From Methylobacterium soli (GTDB lineage Bacteria; Pseudomonadota; Alphaproteobacteria; Rhizobiales; Beijerinckiaceae), in the NCBI RefSeq assembly GCF_008806385.1, contig NZ_VZZK01000025.1:37541-101540 (forward strand): a stretch of 64,000 bases of DNA, read 5' to 3'. The first letter of the stretch is position 1. Each line of letters begins with the position of its first letter. A program made the position numbers and the translations under genes. Shown here one piece after another: positions 50,443 through 59,564 of the stretch. The notes beneath the pieces are model-generated. The model had not been told where the DNA came from. It saw nothing but the letters and a program-made list of their open reading frames with translations, and made no database searches.

Positions 50443-50916
50443 ATGACCATCTTCGGCGTCGCGCTCCTCGCCCTCTGCACCCTGGTCGGGGTCTATCTCG
50501 GCGATCTCCTCGGGGTCGCCCTCGGCGTGAAGGCCAATGTCGGCGGCGTCGGCCTCGCCATGATCCTGCTGATCGCCGCCCGCGTCTGGATGCTCCGGAC
50601 CGGCCGGCTCGGCCACGGCACCAAGCTCGGCGTCGAGTTCTGGGCGACGATGTACATCCCCATCGTGGTCGCGATGGCGGCCCAGCAGAACGTGGTGGCG
50701 GCGGTGAGCGGCGGCCCGATCGTCATCATCGCGGCCACCGGCTCGCTGCTGATCTGCTTCGCCTTCGTGGCCCTCCTCGGCCGGATCGGCCGGCGCAGCG
50801 ATGCGACGAGCCCCGAGGTCGAGCATGGCGGCTCGGTCATCGGCGGAGACACCGACGGCGAGCCGGTGCGGCCCATCACCGCCACCACGCCCGCCCTCGC
50901 GACGGACCGGAGGTGA
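50443..50916 (+). CDS. madL: Malonate transporter subunit MadL
   Basis: A 157-aa membrane protein with about four hydrophobic segments (IFGVALLALCTLVGVYLGDL; AMILLIAARVWML; IPIVVAMAAQQNVVAAVSGG; IVIIAATGSLLICFAFVALL) and a soluble C-terminal tail. It pairs with MadM for malonate uptake. ATG 50443 is chosen for the start at MTIFGVALLALC. The stop TGA overlaps the ribosome site of madM. Confidence 0.92.
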   Translation: MTIFGVALLALCTLVGVYLGDLLGVALGVKANVGGVGLAMILLIAARVWMLRTGRLGHGTKLGVEFWATMYIPIVVAMAAQQNVVAAVSGGPIVIIAATGSLLICFAFVALLGRIGRRSDATSPEVEHGGSVIGGDTDGEPVRPITATTPALATDRR

Positions 50917-50921
50917 GCGCG

Positions 50922-51686
50922 ATGCTGCACATGATCGAGCACGTCTTCGTCGAGCAGAGCCTCGTCACCGCCTTCGCGGCGGTCGGCGCGCTGATGCTGA
51001 TCTCGAACTTCGTCGGAAAGCGCCTGACCCGCGGGCGCGTCCACGGCTCCGCCATCGCCATCGTGCTCGGGCTCGTCCTCGCCTATGTGGGCGGGCGCGT
51101 CACGGGCGGGCAGAAGGGCGTCGCCGACATTCCGGCGCTCGCCGGAATCGGCCTGATGGGCGGCGCCATGCTGCGGGACTTCGCCATCGTGGCCACCGCC
51201 TTCGAGGTGGACGTGATCGAGGCGCGCCGGGCCGGCATCCTCGGCGTGGTGGCGCTGGCGCTCGGCACCGTGCTGCCCTTCATCGTCGGGGCGCTGACCG
51301 CGATGGCCTTCGGCTACCACGACGCGGTCTCGATCACGACAATCGGGGCGGGCGCCGTCACCTACATCGTCGGCCCCGTGACGGGGGCGGCCCTGGGGGC
51401 CGATTCCACCGTCATGGCCCTGTCGATCGCCACCGGGGTGACCAAGGCCGTGATGGTGATGGTGGGCACGCCCCTGGTGGCGCGGCTGATCGGCCTCGAC
51501 AACCCGCGCTCGGCCATGGCCTTCGGCGGCCTGATGGGGACGGTGAGCGGCGTCGCGGGCGGGCTCGCCGCCACCGACCCCAAGCTCGTGCCCTACGGCG
51601 CATTGACGGCGACCTTCCACACCGGCATCGGCTGCCTGGTCGGCCCGTCGCTGTTCTTCCTGATCGTGCGGGCCCTGGTGGGATGA
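50922..51686 (+). CDS. madM: Malonate transporter subunit MadM
   Basis: A 254-aa membrane protein with about seven hydrophobic segments and the MadM motifs SNFVGKRLTRGRVHGSAIAI, GIGLMGGAMLRDFAIVATAF and GLMGTVSGVAGGLAATDPKL. ATG 50922 follows a strong GGAGGTGA at the end of madL; the GTG at 50913 inside that site is less likely. It completes a sodium- or proton-linked malonate importer beside the decarboxylase. Confidence 0.93.
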   Translation: MLHMIEHVFVEQSLVTAFAAVGALMLISNFVGKRLTRGRVHGSAIAIVLGLVLAYVGGRVTGGQKGVADIPALAGIGLMGGAMLRDFAIVATAFEVDVIEARRAGILGVVALALGTVLPFIVGALTAMAFGYHDAVSITTIGAGAVTYIVGPVTGAALGADSTVMALSIATGVTKAVMVMVGTPLVARLIGLDNPRSAMAFGGLMGTVSGVAGGLAATDPKLVPYGALTATFHTGIGCLVGPSLFFLIVRALVG

Positions 51687-51780
51687 GGTGAGCCCCGCCG
51701 CACGTTCTCTGACGGGGAGGCGGGCCTGCGCGCCGCGGCTCCCCCGGCGGGACGGCGGCGCGGGATGTCGGGGGGACACC

Positions 51781-52449
51781 ATGGATGGGATTGTCGAGGG
51801 GCGCGGCCTCCTCTCGGACCAGATCCGCAACGCGCTGACGGACGAGATCGCGGCCGGCACGCTCGCGGCCGGCATCGCCCTCGACGAGCAGGAGCTCGCC
51901 GACCGCTTCGGCGCCTCGCGCACCCCCGTCCGCGAGGCCCTGCGCCAGCTCGCCTTCAGCGGCCTCGTGGAGGTGCGCCCCCGGCGCGGCGTCGTCGTCA
52001 CCCGGATGACGCCCGAGCGCATCATGGACATGTTCGAGACCACCGCCGAGGTCGAGGCCATGTGCGTGCGCCTCGCCACCTACCGGATGACCCCGCTGGA
52101 GCGCAGCGCGCTCCTGGACCTGCACGAGCGCTCGGGCAGCCTCGTCCAGGCGGGTGATTTCGACGCCTACGACGCCCTCAACCGCAGTTTCCACGAGGCC
52201 CTGTACCGGGCGACCCATAACGGCTTCATGGCCGAGCAGGCGCTCGCGATCCGCACCCGCCTCTCGGCCTTCCGCCGCACGCAGCTGCGCCAGGGCGAGC
52301 GCATCCGCCGCTCCCGCGCCGAGCACGGGGAGATCCTGGCCGCCATCGCGGAGGGGGACGGCGAGGCGGCGGCCCGGCGCATGCGCGCCCACATGCTCAA
52401 CGCCGCGAGCGCGCTCGGCCGCTACGTCGCCGAGCATACCGGGGATTGA
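51781..52449 (+). CDS. GntR/FadR-type regulator of the malonate locus
   Basis: A 222-aa regulator: winged helix at about 10-75 (LDEQELADRFGASRTPVREA, LRQLAFSGLVEVRPRRGVVV) and an all-helical FCD ligand domain (RIMDMFETTAEVEAMCVRLA; NRSFHEALYRATHNGFMAEQ with metal-type His). It is downstream of madLM on the same strand. By comparison with MdcY of Acinetobacter it probably controls mdc and mad through the GTATAC motifs, with malonate or malonyl-CoA as signal; that is inference. Confidence 0.9.
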   Translation: MDGIVEGRGLLSDQIRNALTDEIAAGTLAAGIALDEQELADRFGASRTPVREALRQLAFSGLVEVRPRRGVVVTRMTPERIMDMFETTAEVEAMCVRLATYRMTPLERSALLDLHERSGSLVQAGDFDAYDALNRSFHEALYRATHNGFMAEQALAIRTRLSAFRRTQLRQGERIRRSRAEHGEILAAIAEGDGEAAARRMRAHMLNAASALGRYVAEHTGD

Positions 52450-52467
52450 TCGCCGCGCGCCGCCCGC

Positions 52468-52956
52468 TCAAGATACATCCTGCACTTGTGGCGCATCCTG
52501 CGCTTGCGGCGCGCCTTGAGCGCGCGACGCGCCGGGATCCCCGCTCTCGATCGTGCCCAGAAGCTCGCGCAGGAGCGGCCCGACCGCGCGCAGCTCGGTG
52601 CGGTGGGCCGCGCTGAGGCCCCGCAGCACCGCCTCCGCCTTTCCGGTGAGCGCCAGTTCGAGCCGGCGGCGGTCGACGGCCGAGGGCGCGCGGGTGACGA
52701 GGTCCGCCGCGGCGAGACGGTCCGCCAGCTCGGCCGCCGTATGGGGGGCGATGAGCAGGCTCTCGGCCAACTGCCCGACGCTGACGGGCGGCTCCGCGCC
52801 CTTGATCGCCAGCAGCGCCTGGTGCTGCTGCGGCGGCAGGCCGGCCTGCTGCGCCGCCGCCTTGCTGAAGGCGAGGAAGCGCCGCAGCGCCTGGCGGAAG
52901 GCCGCGAGCGCCGCGTAATCGGCCTGCGTCAGCGCCTCGTCCTGGCTCGCGGCCAT
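52468..52956 (-). CDS. MarR-family regulator
   Basis: A 162-aa winged-helix protein: PQQHQALLAIKGAEPPVSVG, then QLAESLLIAPHTAAELADRL and the wing APSAVDRRRLELALTGKAEA. ATG 52956 has AGGAGG upstream. The C-terminus (RAQGAPQAQDAPQVQDVS) is encoded by three 18-bp tandem repeats (52475-52528) and is probably disordered. It is divergent from a ClC gene, with a palindrome between. Confidence 0.9.
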   Translation of the reverse strand: MAASQDEALTQADYAALAAFRQALRRFLAFSKAAAQQAGLPPQQHQALLAIKGAEPPVSVGQLAESLLIAPHTAAELADRLAAADLVTRAPSAVDRRRLELALTGKAEAVLRGLSAAHRTELRAVGPLLRELLGTIESGDPGASRAQGAPQAQDAPQVQDVS

Positions 52957-53088
52957 CGTGGGACCCCTCCTGCCTGACATCCCGGTCGCGGCCGGGTCCT
53001 GTCGCAACGCCCCGCCGGGGGCGGCGGCTCCGCTGCGTCGAGCCGCGTCCACGGCCCTCGTATCACCGAAACGCCCCGCCCTTGATTG

Positions 53089-53103
53089 TATCGTAATACG
53101 ATA
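53089..53103. promoter_or_regulatory. 15-bp palindrome, likely MarR operator
   Basis: TATCGTAATACGATA is a perfect palindrome around one central base, in the MarR-ClC divergent gap. It abuts TACAAT (a -10 for the MarR gene, 53090-53085) and overlaps TATAAA (53102-53107, a possible -10 for the channel gene). Confidence 0.65.
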
Positions 53104-53172
53104 TAAATCCGGCGTCTGAGGCGCCGCGTTCCGCGATGAAGCCTGGGCGACGAACGGGAGCAGAGGAACGAC

Positions 53173-55038
53173 ATGACGATGGGAACGGGGGCGGATCGCG
53201 GGGCGGCCTCGCCGCGCGGGGCGCTCGGCGACTTCACGGCCGACCGGCGCGTCCTGATCCTCGCCGCCATGGCGGTGGTGATCGGGTCCGGGGGTGCGCT
53301 CGCGGCCTACGGGCTCGTGAAGCTCATCGCCCTCGTGTCGAATCTCGTCTGGCTCGGCCGCCTCGGCACGCAGCCGGTCGATTTCGCGAGCGTCGCGCGC
53401 TCACCCTGGATGGTGGCAGCCCCGGTGCTCGGCGGCCTCGCCATCGGCCTGATGGCGCGCTTCGGCTCGGAGAAGATCCGCGGCCACGGCATTCCGGAGG
53501 CGATCGAGGCGATCCTGATCGGGCGCAGCCGCATGTCCCCGAAGGTCGCGGTGCTCAAGCCCGTCTCCTCCGCGATCTCGATCGGCACCGGCGGCCCGTT
53601 CGGCGCCGAGGGGCCGATCATCATGACGGGGGGCGCCATCGGCTCGCTCTTCGCGCAGTTCTTCCATCTCAGCGCGGCGGAGCGGAAGACGCTCCTCGTC
53701 GCGGGCGCGGCCGCCGGCATGACGGCGATCTTCGGGACGCCGGTGGCCGCCGTTCTCCTGGCGGTCGAGTTGCTGCTCTTCGAGTGGAAGCCGCGCAGCT
53801 TCATTCCGGTCGCGGTGGCCTGCACCCTCGCCACCGCGTGGCGGCCCTTCCTGTTCGAGGCCGGCCCGCTCTTCCCCTTCGCGGCGAACCTGTCCCTGTC
53901 GCCGCAGCTCTTCGGGCTCGCGATCCTGGTCGGCATCGTGGCGGGCCTGCAATCGGGCCTCCTGACGATGCTGCTCTATCGGGCCGAGGACGCGTTCGAG
54001 CGGCTGCCCCTCCACTGGATGTGGTGGCCGGCGCTGGGCGGCCTCGTCGTGGGCCTCGGCGGCCTGATCGAGCCGCGGGCGCTCGGCGTCGGCTACGACG
54101 TGATCGGCGATCTCCTGAACGGGCACCTCGTCCTCGGCGCGGCCGCCGCGATCCTGATCGTGAAGGCCGCGATCTGGCTCGTGGCGCTGGCCTCCGGTAC
54201 CTCGGGCGGCGTGCTGGCGCCGCTCCTGATCCTCGGCGGCACGCTCGGCTATGTCGAGGGCGCCGTGCTTCCGGGCACGCCGGGCTTCTGGGCCTTGATC
54301 GGCATGGCGGCGATGATGGGCGGCACCATGCGGGCGCCGCTCACCGGCGCCCTCTTCGCGGTGGAGCTGACCGGCGACATCCACGCCCTCGCCCCCCTCG
54401 TCGCGGCGACGACCGCGGCCTACGCCGTGACGGTGCTCCTCCTCAAGCGCTCGATCCTGACCGAGAAGATCGCCCGGCGGGGTGTCCACATCACCCGCGA
54501 ATACGCGATCGACCCGTTCGAGCTGACCCGGGTCTCGGCCATCATGGTCCGGGAGGTCGAGACCCTGCGGGCGGAGATGCCGGTGGAGGAGGCTCTGCGC
54601 TTCTTCTCGACCAATGCCCCGCGCCACCGGGCCTATCCGGTCGTGGACCAGGATCGCGTGCCGGTGGGCCTCGTCACGCTGCGGGATCTGATGGGCTGGC
54701 AGCGGGCGGGCGGCGCGATCGCCGGAAGCCTCGCGGAGCTCGTCTCCGACGCGGCCCTGCCGCTCGTGCATCCGGACGACACCGTGGGCCACCTCGCCGA
54801 CCTGATGGTCACGGGCGACCACGGGCGCGTCCCGGTGGTCGAGCCCGGGAGCCGGCGCCTCGTCGGGCTCGTGGCGCGCAAGGACCTGCTGCGCGTGCGC
54901 GAGGCGAGCGGGCATCTGGAGCGGCGCCGCGAGCGCTTCTACCGCCGCCGGGTCCGGACGCGCCGCGGCCTCGGTGCCGCGGCGCCCGAGGCTCAGCTCA
55001 GCACGACAACCTTGGTGCCGACCGCGACGCGGCCGTAG
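53173..55038 (+). CDS. ClC-family chloride channel/transporter with CBS domains
   Basis: A 621-aa protein. Residues about 25-440 are the ClC membrane domain; the selectivity segments are GTGGPFGAEGPIIMTGG (gating-type Glu in AEGP) and LASGTSGGVLAPLLILGG. Residues about 455-575 are a CBS pair (SAIMVREVETLRAEMPVEEA; GLVTLRDLM; GRVPVVEPGSRRLVGLVARK). It moves chloride, possibly in exchange for protons, perhaps in acid response. The gene ends 46 bp inside the convergent transpeptidase gene. GKEGP is replaced by GAEGP. Confidence 0.92.
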   Translation: MTMGTGADRGAASPRGALGDFTADRRVLILAAMAVVIGSGGALAAYGLVKLIALVSNLVWLGRLGTQPVDFASVARSPWMVAAPVLGGLAIGLMARFGSEKIRGHGIPEAIEAILIGRSRMSPKVAVLKPVSSAISIGTGGPFGAEGPIIMTGGAIGSLFAQFFHLSAAERKTLLVAGAAAGMTAIFGTPVAAVLLAVELLLFEWKPRSFIPVAVACTLATAWRPFLFEAGPLFPFAANLSLSPQLFGLAILVGIVAGLQSGLLTMLLYRAEDAFERLPLHWMWWPALGGLVVGLGGLIEPRALGVGYDVIGDLLNGHLVLGAAAAILIVKAAIWLVALASGTSGGVLAPLLILGGTLGYVEGAVLPGTPGFWALIGMAAMMGGTMRAPLTGALFAVELTGDIHALAPLVAATTAAYAVTVLLLKRSILTEKIARRGVHITREYAIDPFELTRVSAIMVREVETLRAEMPVEEALRFFSTNAPRHRAYPVVDQDRVPVGLVTLRDLMGWQRAGGAIAGSLAELVSDAALPLVHPDDTVGHLADLMVTGDHGRVPVVEPGSRRLVGLVARKDLLRVREASGHLERRRERFYRRRVRTRRGLGAAAPEAQLSTTTLVPTATRP

Positions 55039-55928
55039 AGGTCGATCACGTCCTGGTTGATCATCCGGATGCAGCCCGACGAGACGCTGTGGCCGATCGA
55101 GGTCGGCTCCAGCGTCCCGTGGATGCGGTAGAGCGTGTCCTTGTTGTCCTGCCACAGGTAGAGCGCGCGGGCGCCGAGCGGGTTGCGGGTGCCGCCCTCG
55201 ACGCCGACGCCGCTCTGGAGCTTGGTCACCTCGCGGGCGAGCTTCGGGGTGCGGGCGATCATCTCTTTGGGCGGATACCAGTCCGGCCAGGCCTGCTTCG
55301 AGTTGATGGTCGAGATGCCCGACCAGGAGAAGCCCTGCTTGCCGACGCCGACGCCGTAGCGGCGGGCCCGGCCGCCCGGCTGCACCAGGAAGAGGTGGTG
55401 GGCGCGCGGATCGATCACGATCGTGCCGGGCTCGTGACGGCCCGGATAGGACACCTCCTGGCGCAGGAAGACCGGGTTGGCCTTCTTCCAGTTGAACGCC
55501 TGGACCGGGAAGGGATCGTCGGTGACCGCCGCATAGGCGCGGGCGTAGTCGATCGGGCCGTCATCGACGGGCCGCTCGACCACCGGGCGCTGCGCCGGCC
55601 GGCCCGGCTGGCTGTCCGGGGGCAGGGTCTCGTCGAGGGCGCGCCGGCGCGGCGGCTCGGTCTCGGTGCCGGGCACCGGGCGCCCGTAGGATTCGCGGCC
55701 CGAATACGGGACGTACTGCCCGCCCCGGCGGCGATAGAGGGCGCCGTTCTCGTCGCGGTAGAGCCGGTCGTCGTCGTAGCCGCCGAACCCGTCGATCGCG
55801 TCGGGCGGGAGCGGCCCGCCCTGCTGCGCGAGGCCGGAGAGCGTGGATCTGAGGAGCGCGAGGCCGGTCATCGAGCCGGTGAGGACCGTGCGGCGCGTCA
55901 GTCTGGAGATGGGATTCGAGCTGGACAT
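54993..55928 (-). CDS. L,D-transpeptidase (YkuD/ErfK type)
   Basis: A 311-aa exported protein. The N-terminus has a Tat-like signal (SRLTRRTVLTGSMTGLALL). A linker rich in Arg, Pro and Tyr (about 50-125) precedes the YkuD domain, with His270, His280 and Cys286 in RIHGT and IGHSVSSGCIRM. It forms 3-3 cross-links in peptidoglycan or anchors proteins. ATG 55928 is preferred; ATG 55964 adds 12 residues. The last 46 bp overlap the ClC gene. Confidence 0.9.
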   Translation of the reverse strand: MSSSNPISRLTRRTVLTGSMTGLALLRSTLSGLAQQGGPLPPDAIDGFGGYDDDRLYRDENGALYRRRGGQYVPYSGRESYGRPVPGTETEPPRRRALDETLPPDSQPGRPAQRPVVERPVDDGPIDYARAYAAVTDDPFPVQAFNWKKANPVFLRQEVSYPGRHEPGTIVIDPRAHHLFLVQPGGRARRYGVGVGKQGFSWSGISTINSKQAWPDWYPPKEMIARTPKLAREVTKLQSGVGVEGGTRNPLGARALYLWQDNKDTLYRIHGTLEPTSIGHSVSSGCIRMINQDVIDLYGRVAVGTKVVVLS

Positions 55929-56290
55929 GGGTTTCGAGACGTCCCTTCGAGCCCTGCCAGTCATCGGATGGAACAGGCCGGGGCTTGATCTTCGGCCGGA
56001 CCGCCCAGGGGCGGCCAAGCTCGCGTTGAACACGCTCCTAGCAAAGTTGAGGGCTCCGCGTCACGTCTCGGGATCTGCATAGCGGGGTCGCAGGATCACG
56101 CGCGGCCCCGCCTTCGAAAGATGGTCGACGAAGTGTCAACGCGGCCGGGGCCCGGTGCCTCAGCTTTCGCCGGGCGCCTCTTCACCATTCCGGGGGAGAT
56201 CGTGGGAAAACCGCGTTCCGCCGATTGCCGAATGCTGGGACCGGGCGCATATCGCCGGGGCTGCGCCCCCTCGATTCTCGGATTTTTACC
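55929..56290. other. Intergenic region between the transpeptidase and a small secreted protein gene
   Basis: Nothing coding is supported. It should hold the divergent promoters of both genes, but no convincing -35/-10 pair stands out. Confidence 0.4.
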
Positions 56291-56554
56291 GTGCCGGTTC
56301 TCCTGTCTCGGCCCTTCCGCGCGCTCGGACTCGCGTCCGCGGCGTTCTGCCTGCTGGCGATTCCCGCCGAGGCGCGCCGGGCCACGCCGGCGGCCTCCGA
56401 GACCGAGCCGGCCGGGGCCCAGGCGGGCGCCGCGCCGCCCGGGGTCGCCTGGACCTCCGGCGAGGCCCAGGCCCCGAACTGCACCCGCTTCCGGCGCAAG
56501 CTCTGGCAATCGGGCGAGGGCTGGGTGGTCAAGACTGTCTCGACCTGCCGCTGA
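56291..56554 (+). CDS. Small secreted protein, unknown
   Basis: An 87-aa protein from GTG 56291 with a signal peptide (LLSRPFRALGLASAAFCLLA, ending PAEARR). The mature part has a Pro/Ala linker and the end APNCTRFRRKLWQSGEGWVV then KTVSTCR, with two Cys that could form a disulfide. No family recognised; short proteins of this kind with a conserved basic/aromatic C-terminus occur in Methylobacterium-like genomes, but I cannot name one. An upstream ATG (56225) would hide the signal peptide. Confidence 0.6.
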   Translation: MPVLLSRPFRALGLASAAFCLLAIPAEARRATPAASETEPAGAQAGAAPPGVAWTSGEAQAPNCTRFRRKLWQSGEGWVVKTVSTCR

Positions 56555-56905
56555 GCCGCGAGGCTCCGAGCCGGGGACGGCACCCGCCGCGTTGCGCGGC
56601 GATCTCACCGCATCGCCTGATTCCTGGGCAATCGTGCCTTGCGCTGCAGCAAGGGCCGGGTCGCGGCCCGGCGCGGCATCCGCCATTCTGATCCGCCTGG
56701 CCCGGTCGCCCCCCGGTCCCGAGGGCGACCCCGGCCCGCAGGGCGAGCGAAGCCGCGCGAAGGCTGGCACGCTTGCTGCAAGGCACAAGGCGTCGCCCCT
56801 GGGCGGCGCGCGGGGCAACGGCGCTCCGCATGCGGACGGTGTGAGTCCGGACCCCCGGAACGAGCGGTCGCCGAGAGGCCGGCCGCGCACGAGACGAGCA
56901 CCCCC
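56555..56905. other. Intergenic region before the nitrate-type transporter gene
   Basis: No gene is supported. It contains short G+C inverted repeats such as GCCGCG-TTG-CGCGGC near 56588 and a leader to the transporter. No regulator site recognised. Confidence 0.4.
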
Positions 56906-58162
56906 ATGGCCAGTTTCAAGACCGTGATGAAGTCGGGGCACCCCCCGACCCTGTTCTCCGCCTTCCTGTACTTCGATTTCTGCTTCGCGATCTGGGTCCT
57001 GAACGGCGCGATGGGCCCGTTCATCACCGAGACCTACGGGCTCACCCCGGCCCAGACCGGCTTCATGATCTCGCTGCCGATCCTGGCCGGCGCGATCATG
57101 CGCTTCCCCCTCGGCGTCCTCGCCCAGTATATCGGCCGCAAGAACGCGGCGATCACCGAGATGAGCCTCATCATCGCCGCGATGGCCTTCGGGTTCTTCC
57201 TGGTGCACTCGTTCAACGACGTGCTCGCCATGGGCGTGCTGCTCGGCATCGCGGGCGCCTCCTTCGGCGTCGCCCTGTCGCTCGGCTCCGGCTGGTTTCC
57301 GCCCGAGCACAAGGGCCTCGCCATGGGCATCGCGGGTGCCGGCAATTCCGGCACGGTGCTGGCCGTCCTGTTCGCGCCCCCGCTCGCCCAGGCCTATGGC
57401 TGGCAGGCGGTCTACGGGTTTGCCGGGATCGTGATGCTGATCCCCCTCGTGGTGATGATCGTCTTCGCCAAGGAGCCGCCGGACCGCGAGCACCAATCCT
57501 TCAAGCAGCACGTCGCCTGCCTGTTCGAGAAGGACGGCTGGGCCTTCAGCCTCGTCTACATCATCACTTTCGGGGGCTTCATCGGCCTGTCGAACTTCCT
57601 GCCGACCTTCTTCTACGAGCAATTCGCCGTCACCAAGGTCGAGGCCGGGCGCCTCACCATGCTGGCGGCCATCATGGGCTCGGGCATCCGCATCCTCGGC
57701 GGCTACTTCGCCGACCGGGTCGGCGGCATCCTGGTCCTGTCGGTGGTACTGCTCGCCGCGATCGGCTCCTTCCTGCTCCTGACGGCGGCGCCCTCCCTCG
57801 CGCTCACCACGATCCTGTTCATGCTCTGCTTCGCAGCCCTCGGGGCCGGCAACGGGGCCCTGTTCCAGCTCGTGCCCCTGCGCTGGCCCTCCAACACGGC
57901 GGTGGCCGGCTCGATGATCGGCGAGGTCGGGGCGCTCGGCGGCGCCATCCTGCCGAACGTGATGGGCCTCTCGAAGCAGTATACGGGCTCCTTCGCGGTC
58001 GGCTTCGTCGCCTACGCGGTCATCGCCGCATTGGTGCTCGGCTGCCTCTTCGTCTGGCAGCGCAAATGGGTCGGCACTTGGGTCGGCCCCCGGGGCAAGG
58101 TTCTCGATCCCGCGGCCAGCGCGCTCGCCCCGCAGGGCCGGCTCGAGCCCGCCCCGGTCTGA
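56906..58162 (+). CDS. MFS nitrate/nitrite-type transporter (NNP family)
   Basis: A 418-aa, 12-segment carrier. The N-terminal half has FCFAIWVLNGAMGPFI, a loop motif GVLAQYIGRKN, and GLAMGIAGAGNSGTVLAV, close to the nitrate signature of NNP proteins; the second-half signature is weaker (FAALGAGNGALFQLVPL). It would import nitrate or export nitrite; no nitrate reductase gene is nearby, so the substrate is uncertain. ATG 56906 gives MASFKTVMKSGHPPTL. Confidence 0.87.
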   Translation: MASFKTVMKSGHPPTLFSAFLYFDFCFAIWVLNGAMGPFITETYGLTPAQTGFMISLPILAGAIMRFPLGVLAQYIGRKNAAITEMSLIIAAMAFGFFLVHSFNDVLAMGVLLGIAGASFGVALSLGSGWFPPEHKGLAMGIAGAGNSGTVLAVLFAPPLAQAYGWQAVYGFAGIVMLIPLVVMIVFAKEPPDREHQSFKQHVACLFEKDGWAFSLVYIITFGGFIGLSNFLPTFFYEQFAVTKVEAGRLTMLAAIMGSGIRILGGYFADRVGGILVLSVVLLAAIGSFLLLTAAPSLALTTILFMLCFAALGAGNGALFQLVPLRWPSNTAVAGSMIGEVGALGGAILPNVMGLSKQYTGSFAVGFVAYAVIAALVLGCLFVWQRKWVGTWVGPRGKVLDPAASALAPQGRLEPAPV

Positions 58163-58301
58163 GCGCCCGGACGTGAGCCGCGCGGGGGCCTGGGTCCCCG
58201 CGCGCGATGCATGACCCGCGGGCACGCGCGGCCGGCGCCCTTGCCAGCCGCCCTTGTCAGCCGCGCTTGTCAGCCCGCCGCGCCCATGCTCAATCCGCCC
58301 C

Positions 58302-59537
58302 ATGTCCGATCCGAGCAGCCCGGCCCCGCGCCAGACCAAGCGCTTCGAGCAGAAGCGCGGAGCGATCCTCGACGCCGCCGCCAAGCGCTTCAACGAGCGG
58401 GGCATCCGCGGCACCTCGCTCGCCGACGTCTCGGGCAGCGTCGGATTGATGACGAACTCGATCACCTATTACTACCGCCGCAAGGAGGACCTCGCGGCGG
58501 CCTGTTTCCTGGCCAAGATCGCGTGGCTCGACGCGCTGATCGCCGAGGCCGAGGCGGCGCCCGATCCGGAGGCGCGCCTGCGCCTGTTCCTCGACCGCTA
58601 TTGCCGCGGGCTCGCCGCCATGGCGACGGGGGAGCGCCCGGCCCTGATCCGCTTCCACGACGTGCGGGCCCTGCCGAGCCCGCAGGCCGAGACGGTGTTC
58701 TCGGCCTACAACGCCTTCTTCCGCCGCATGCGCGCGCTCTGCCTGGAGGCGGATGCGGTCGCGGGCCTCGACCGGAACGCGCGCAACACCCGCACGCATC
58801 TCCTGGTCTCCGTGGTGCAGACCATGCGGGTCTGGATCGACCGCTACGAGCCGGCCGATTACCCCCGCGTCGGCGCCCGCGTGGCCGACCTCGTCCTCAA
58901 CGGGCTCGCGGCCCCCGGCAGCGCCTGGCCGCCGCGGCTCGACCTCGCCCTGCCGGCCTCCGAATGGGCGCCGACGGACGCGTTCCTGCGCGCCGCCACC
59001 ATCCTGATCAACGAGCAGGGCTATCGCGGCGCCTCGGTCGAGAAGATCTCGGCGCATCTGCGCGTCACCAAGGGCTCGTTCTACCACCACAACGACAACA
59101 AGGACGACCTCGTCGCCAATTGCTTCGCCCGCACCTTCGAGCGGATCCGGCGCACCCAGGATGCCGCCGAGGCCGCCGGCGGCACCGGCTGGGAGCGGCT
59201 GGGGGCCGCCACCGCCACCCTGGTGGCCCACCAGCTCTCCGAGGCCGGCCCGCTCCTGCGCTGGATCGCGGTCGGCGCCTTGCCGGACGGGCTGCGGGCG
59301 GACGTGACCCGCACGATGCACCAGCTCTGGGAGCGCGTCGCGTTCCCGATCGCCGACGGCATCGCGGACGGCTCGATCCGCCCCTGCGATCCCTCCATCG
59401 CCGCGCAGGTGGTCAACAGCACGATCGACGCCGCCTCGGAGCTCGACCGCTGGTCCAAGGACATCGACGCGGCCGGCGCGCAGGCGAACTACGTCTATCC
59501 CCTGCTCGCCGGCCTCTACGCGCCGCCCCCGGGCTGA
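58302..59537 (+). CDS. Regulator with two TetR domains in one chain
   Basis: A 411-aa protein containing two complete TetR units. The first HTH is at about 18-60 (ILDAAAKRFNERGIRGTSLA, DVSGSVGLMTNSITYYY) and the second at about 225-270 (AATILINEQGYRGASVEKIS, AHLRVTKGSFYHHNDNK), each followed by a helical ligand-type domain. A single chain could bind DNA as a pseudo-dimer. Ligand and targets are unknown. ATG 58302 is chosen over one at 58254 because the latter adds a Pro-rich lead. Neighbours do not reveal the role. Confidence 0.9.
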   Translation: MSDPSSPAPRQTKRFEQKRGAILDAAAKRFNERGIRGTSLADVSGSVGLMTNSITYYYRRKEDLAAACFLAKIAWLDALIAEAEAAPDPEARLRLFLDRYCRGLAAMATGERPALIRFHDVRALPSPQAETVFSAYNAFFRRMRALCLEADAVAGLDRNARNTRTHLLVSVVQTMRVWIDRYEPADYPRVGARVADLVLNGLAAPGSAWPPRLDLALPASEWAPTDAFLRAATILINEQGYRGASVEKISAHLRVTKGSFYHHNDNKDDLVANCFARTFERIRRTQDAAEAAGGTGWERLGAATATLVAHQLSEAGPLLRWIAVGALPDGLRADVTRTMHQLWERVAFPIADGIADGSIRPCDPSIAAQVVNSTIDAASELDRWSKDIDAAGAQANYVYPLLAGLYAPPPG

Positions 59538-59564
59538 GGCGCGGACGCGCCAGCGCCTCGGGCG

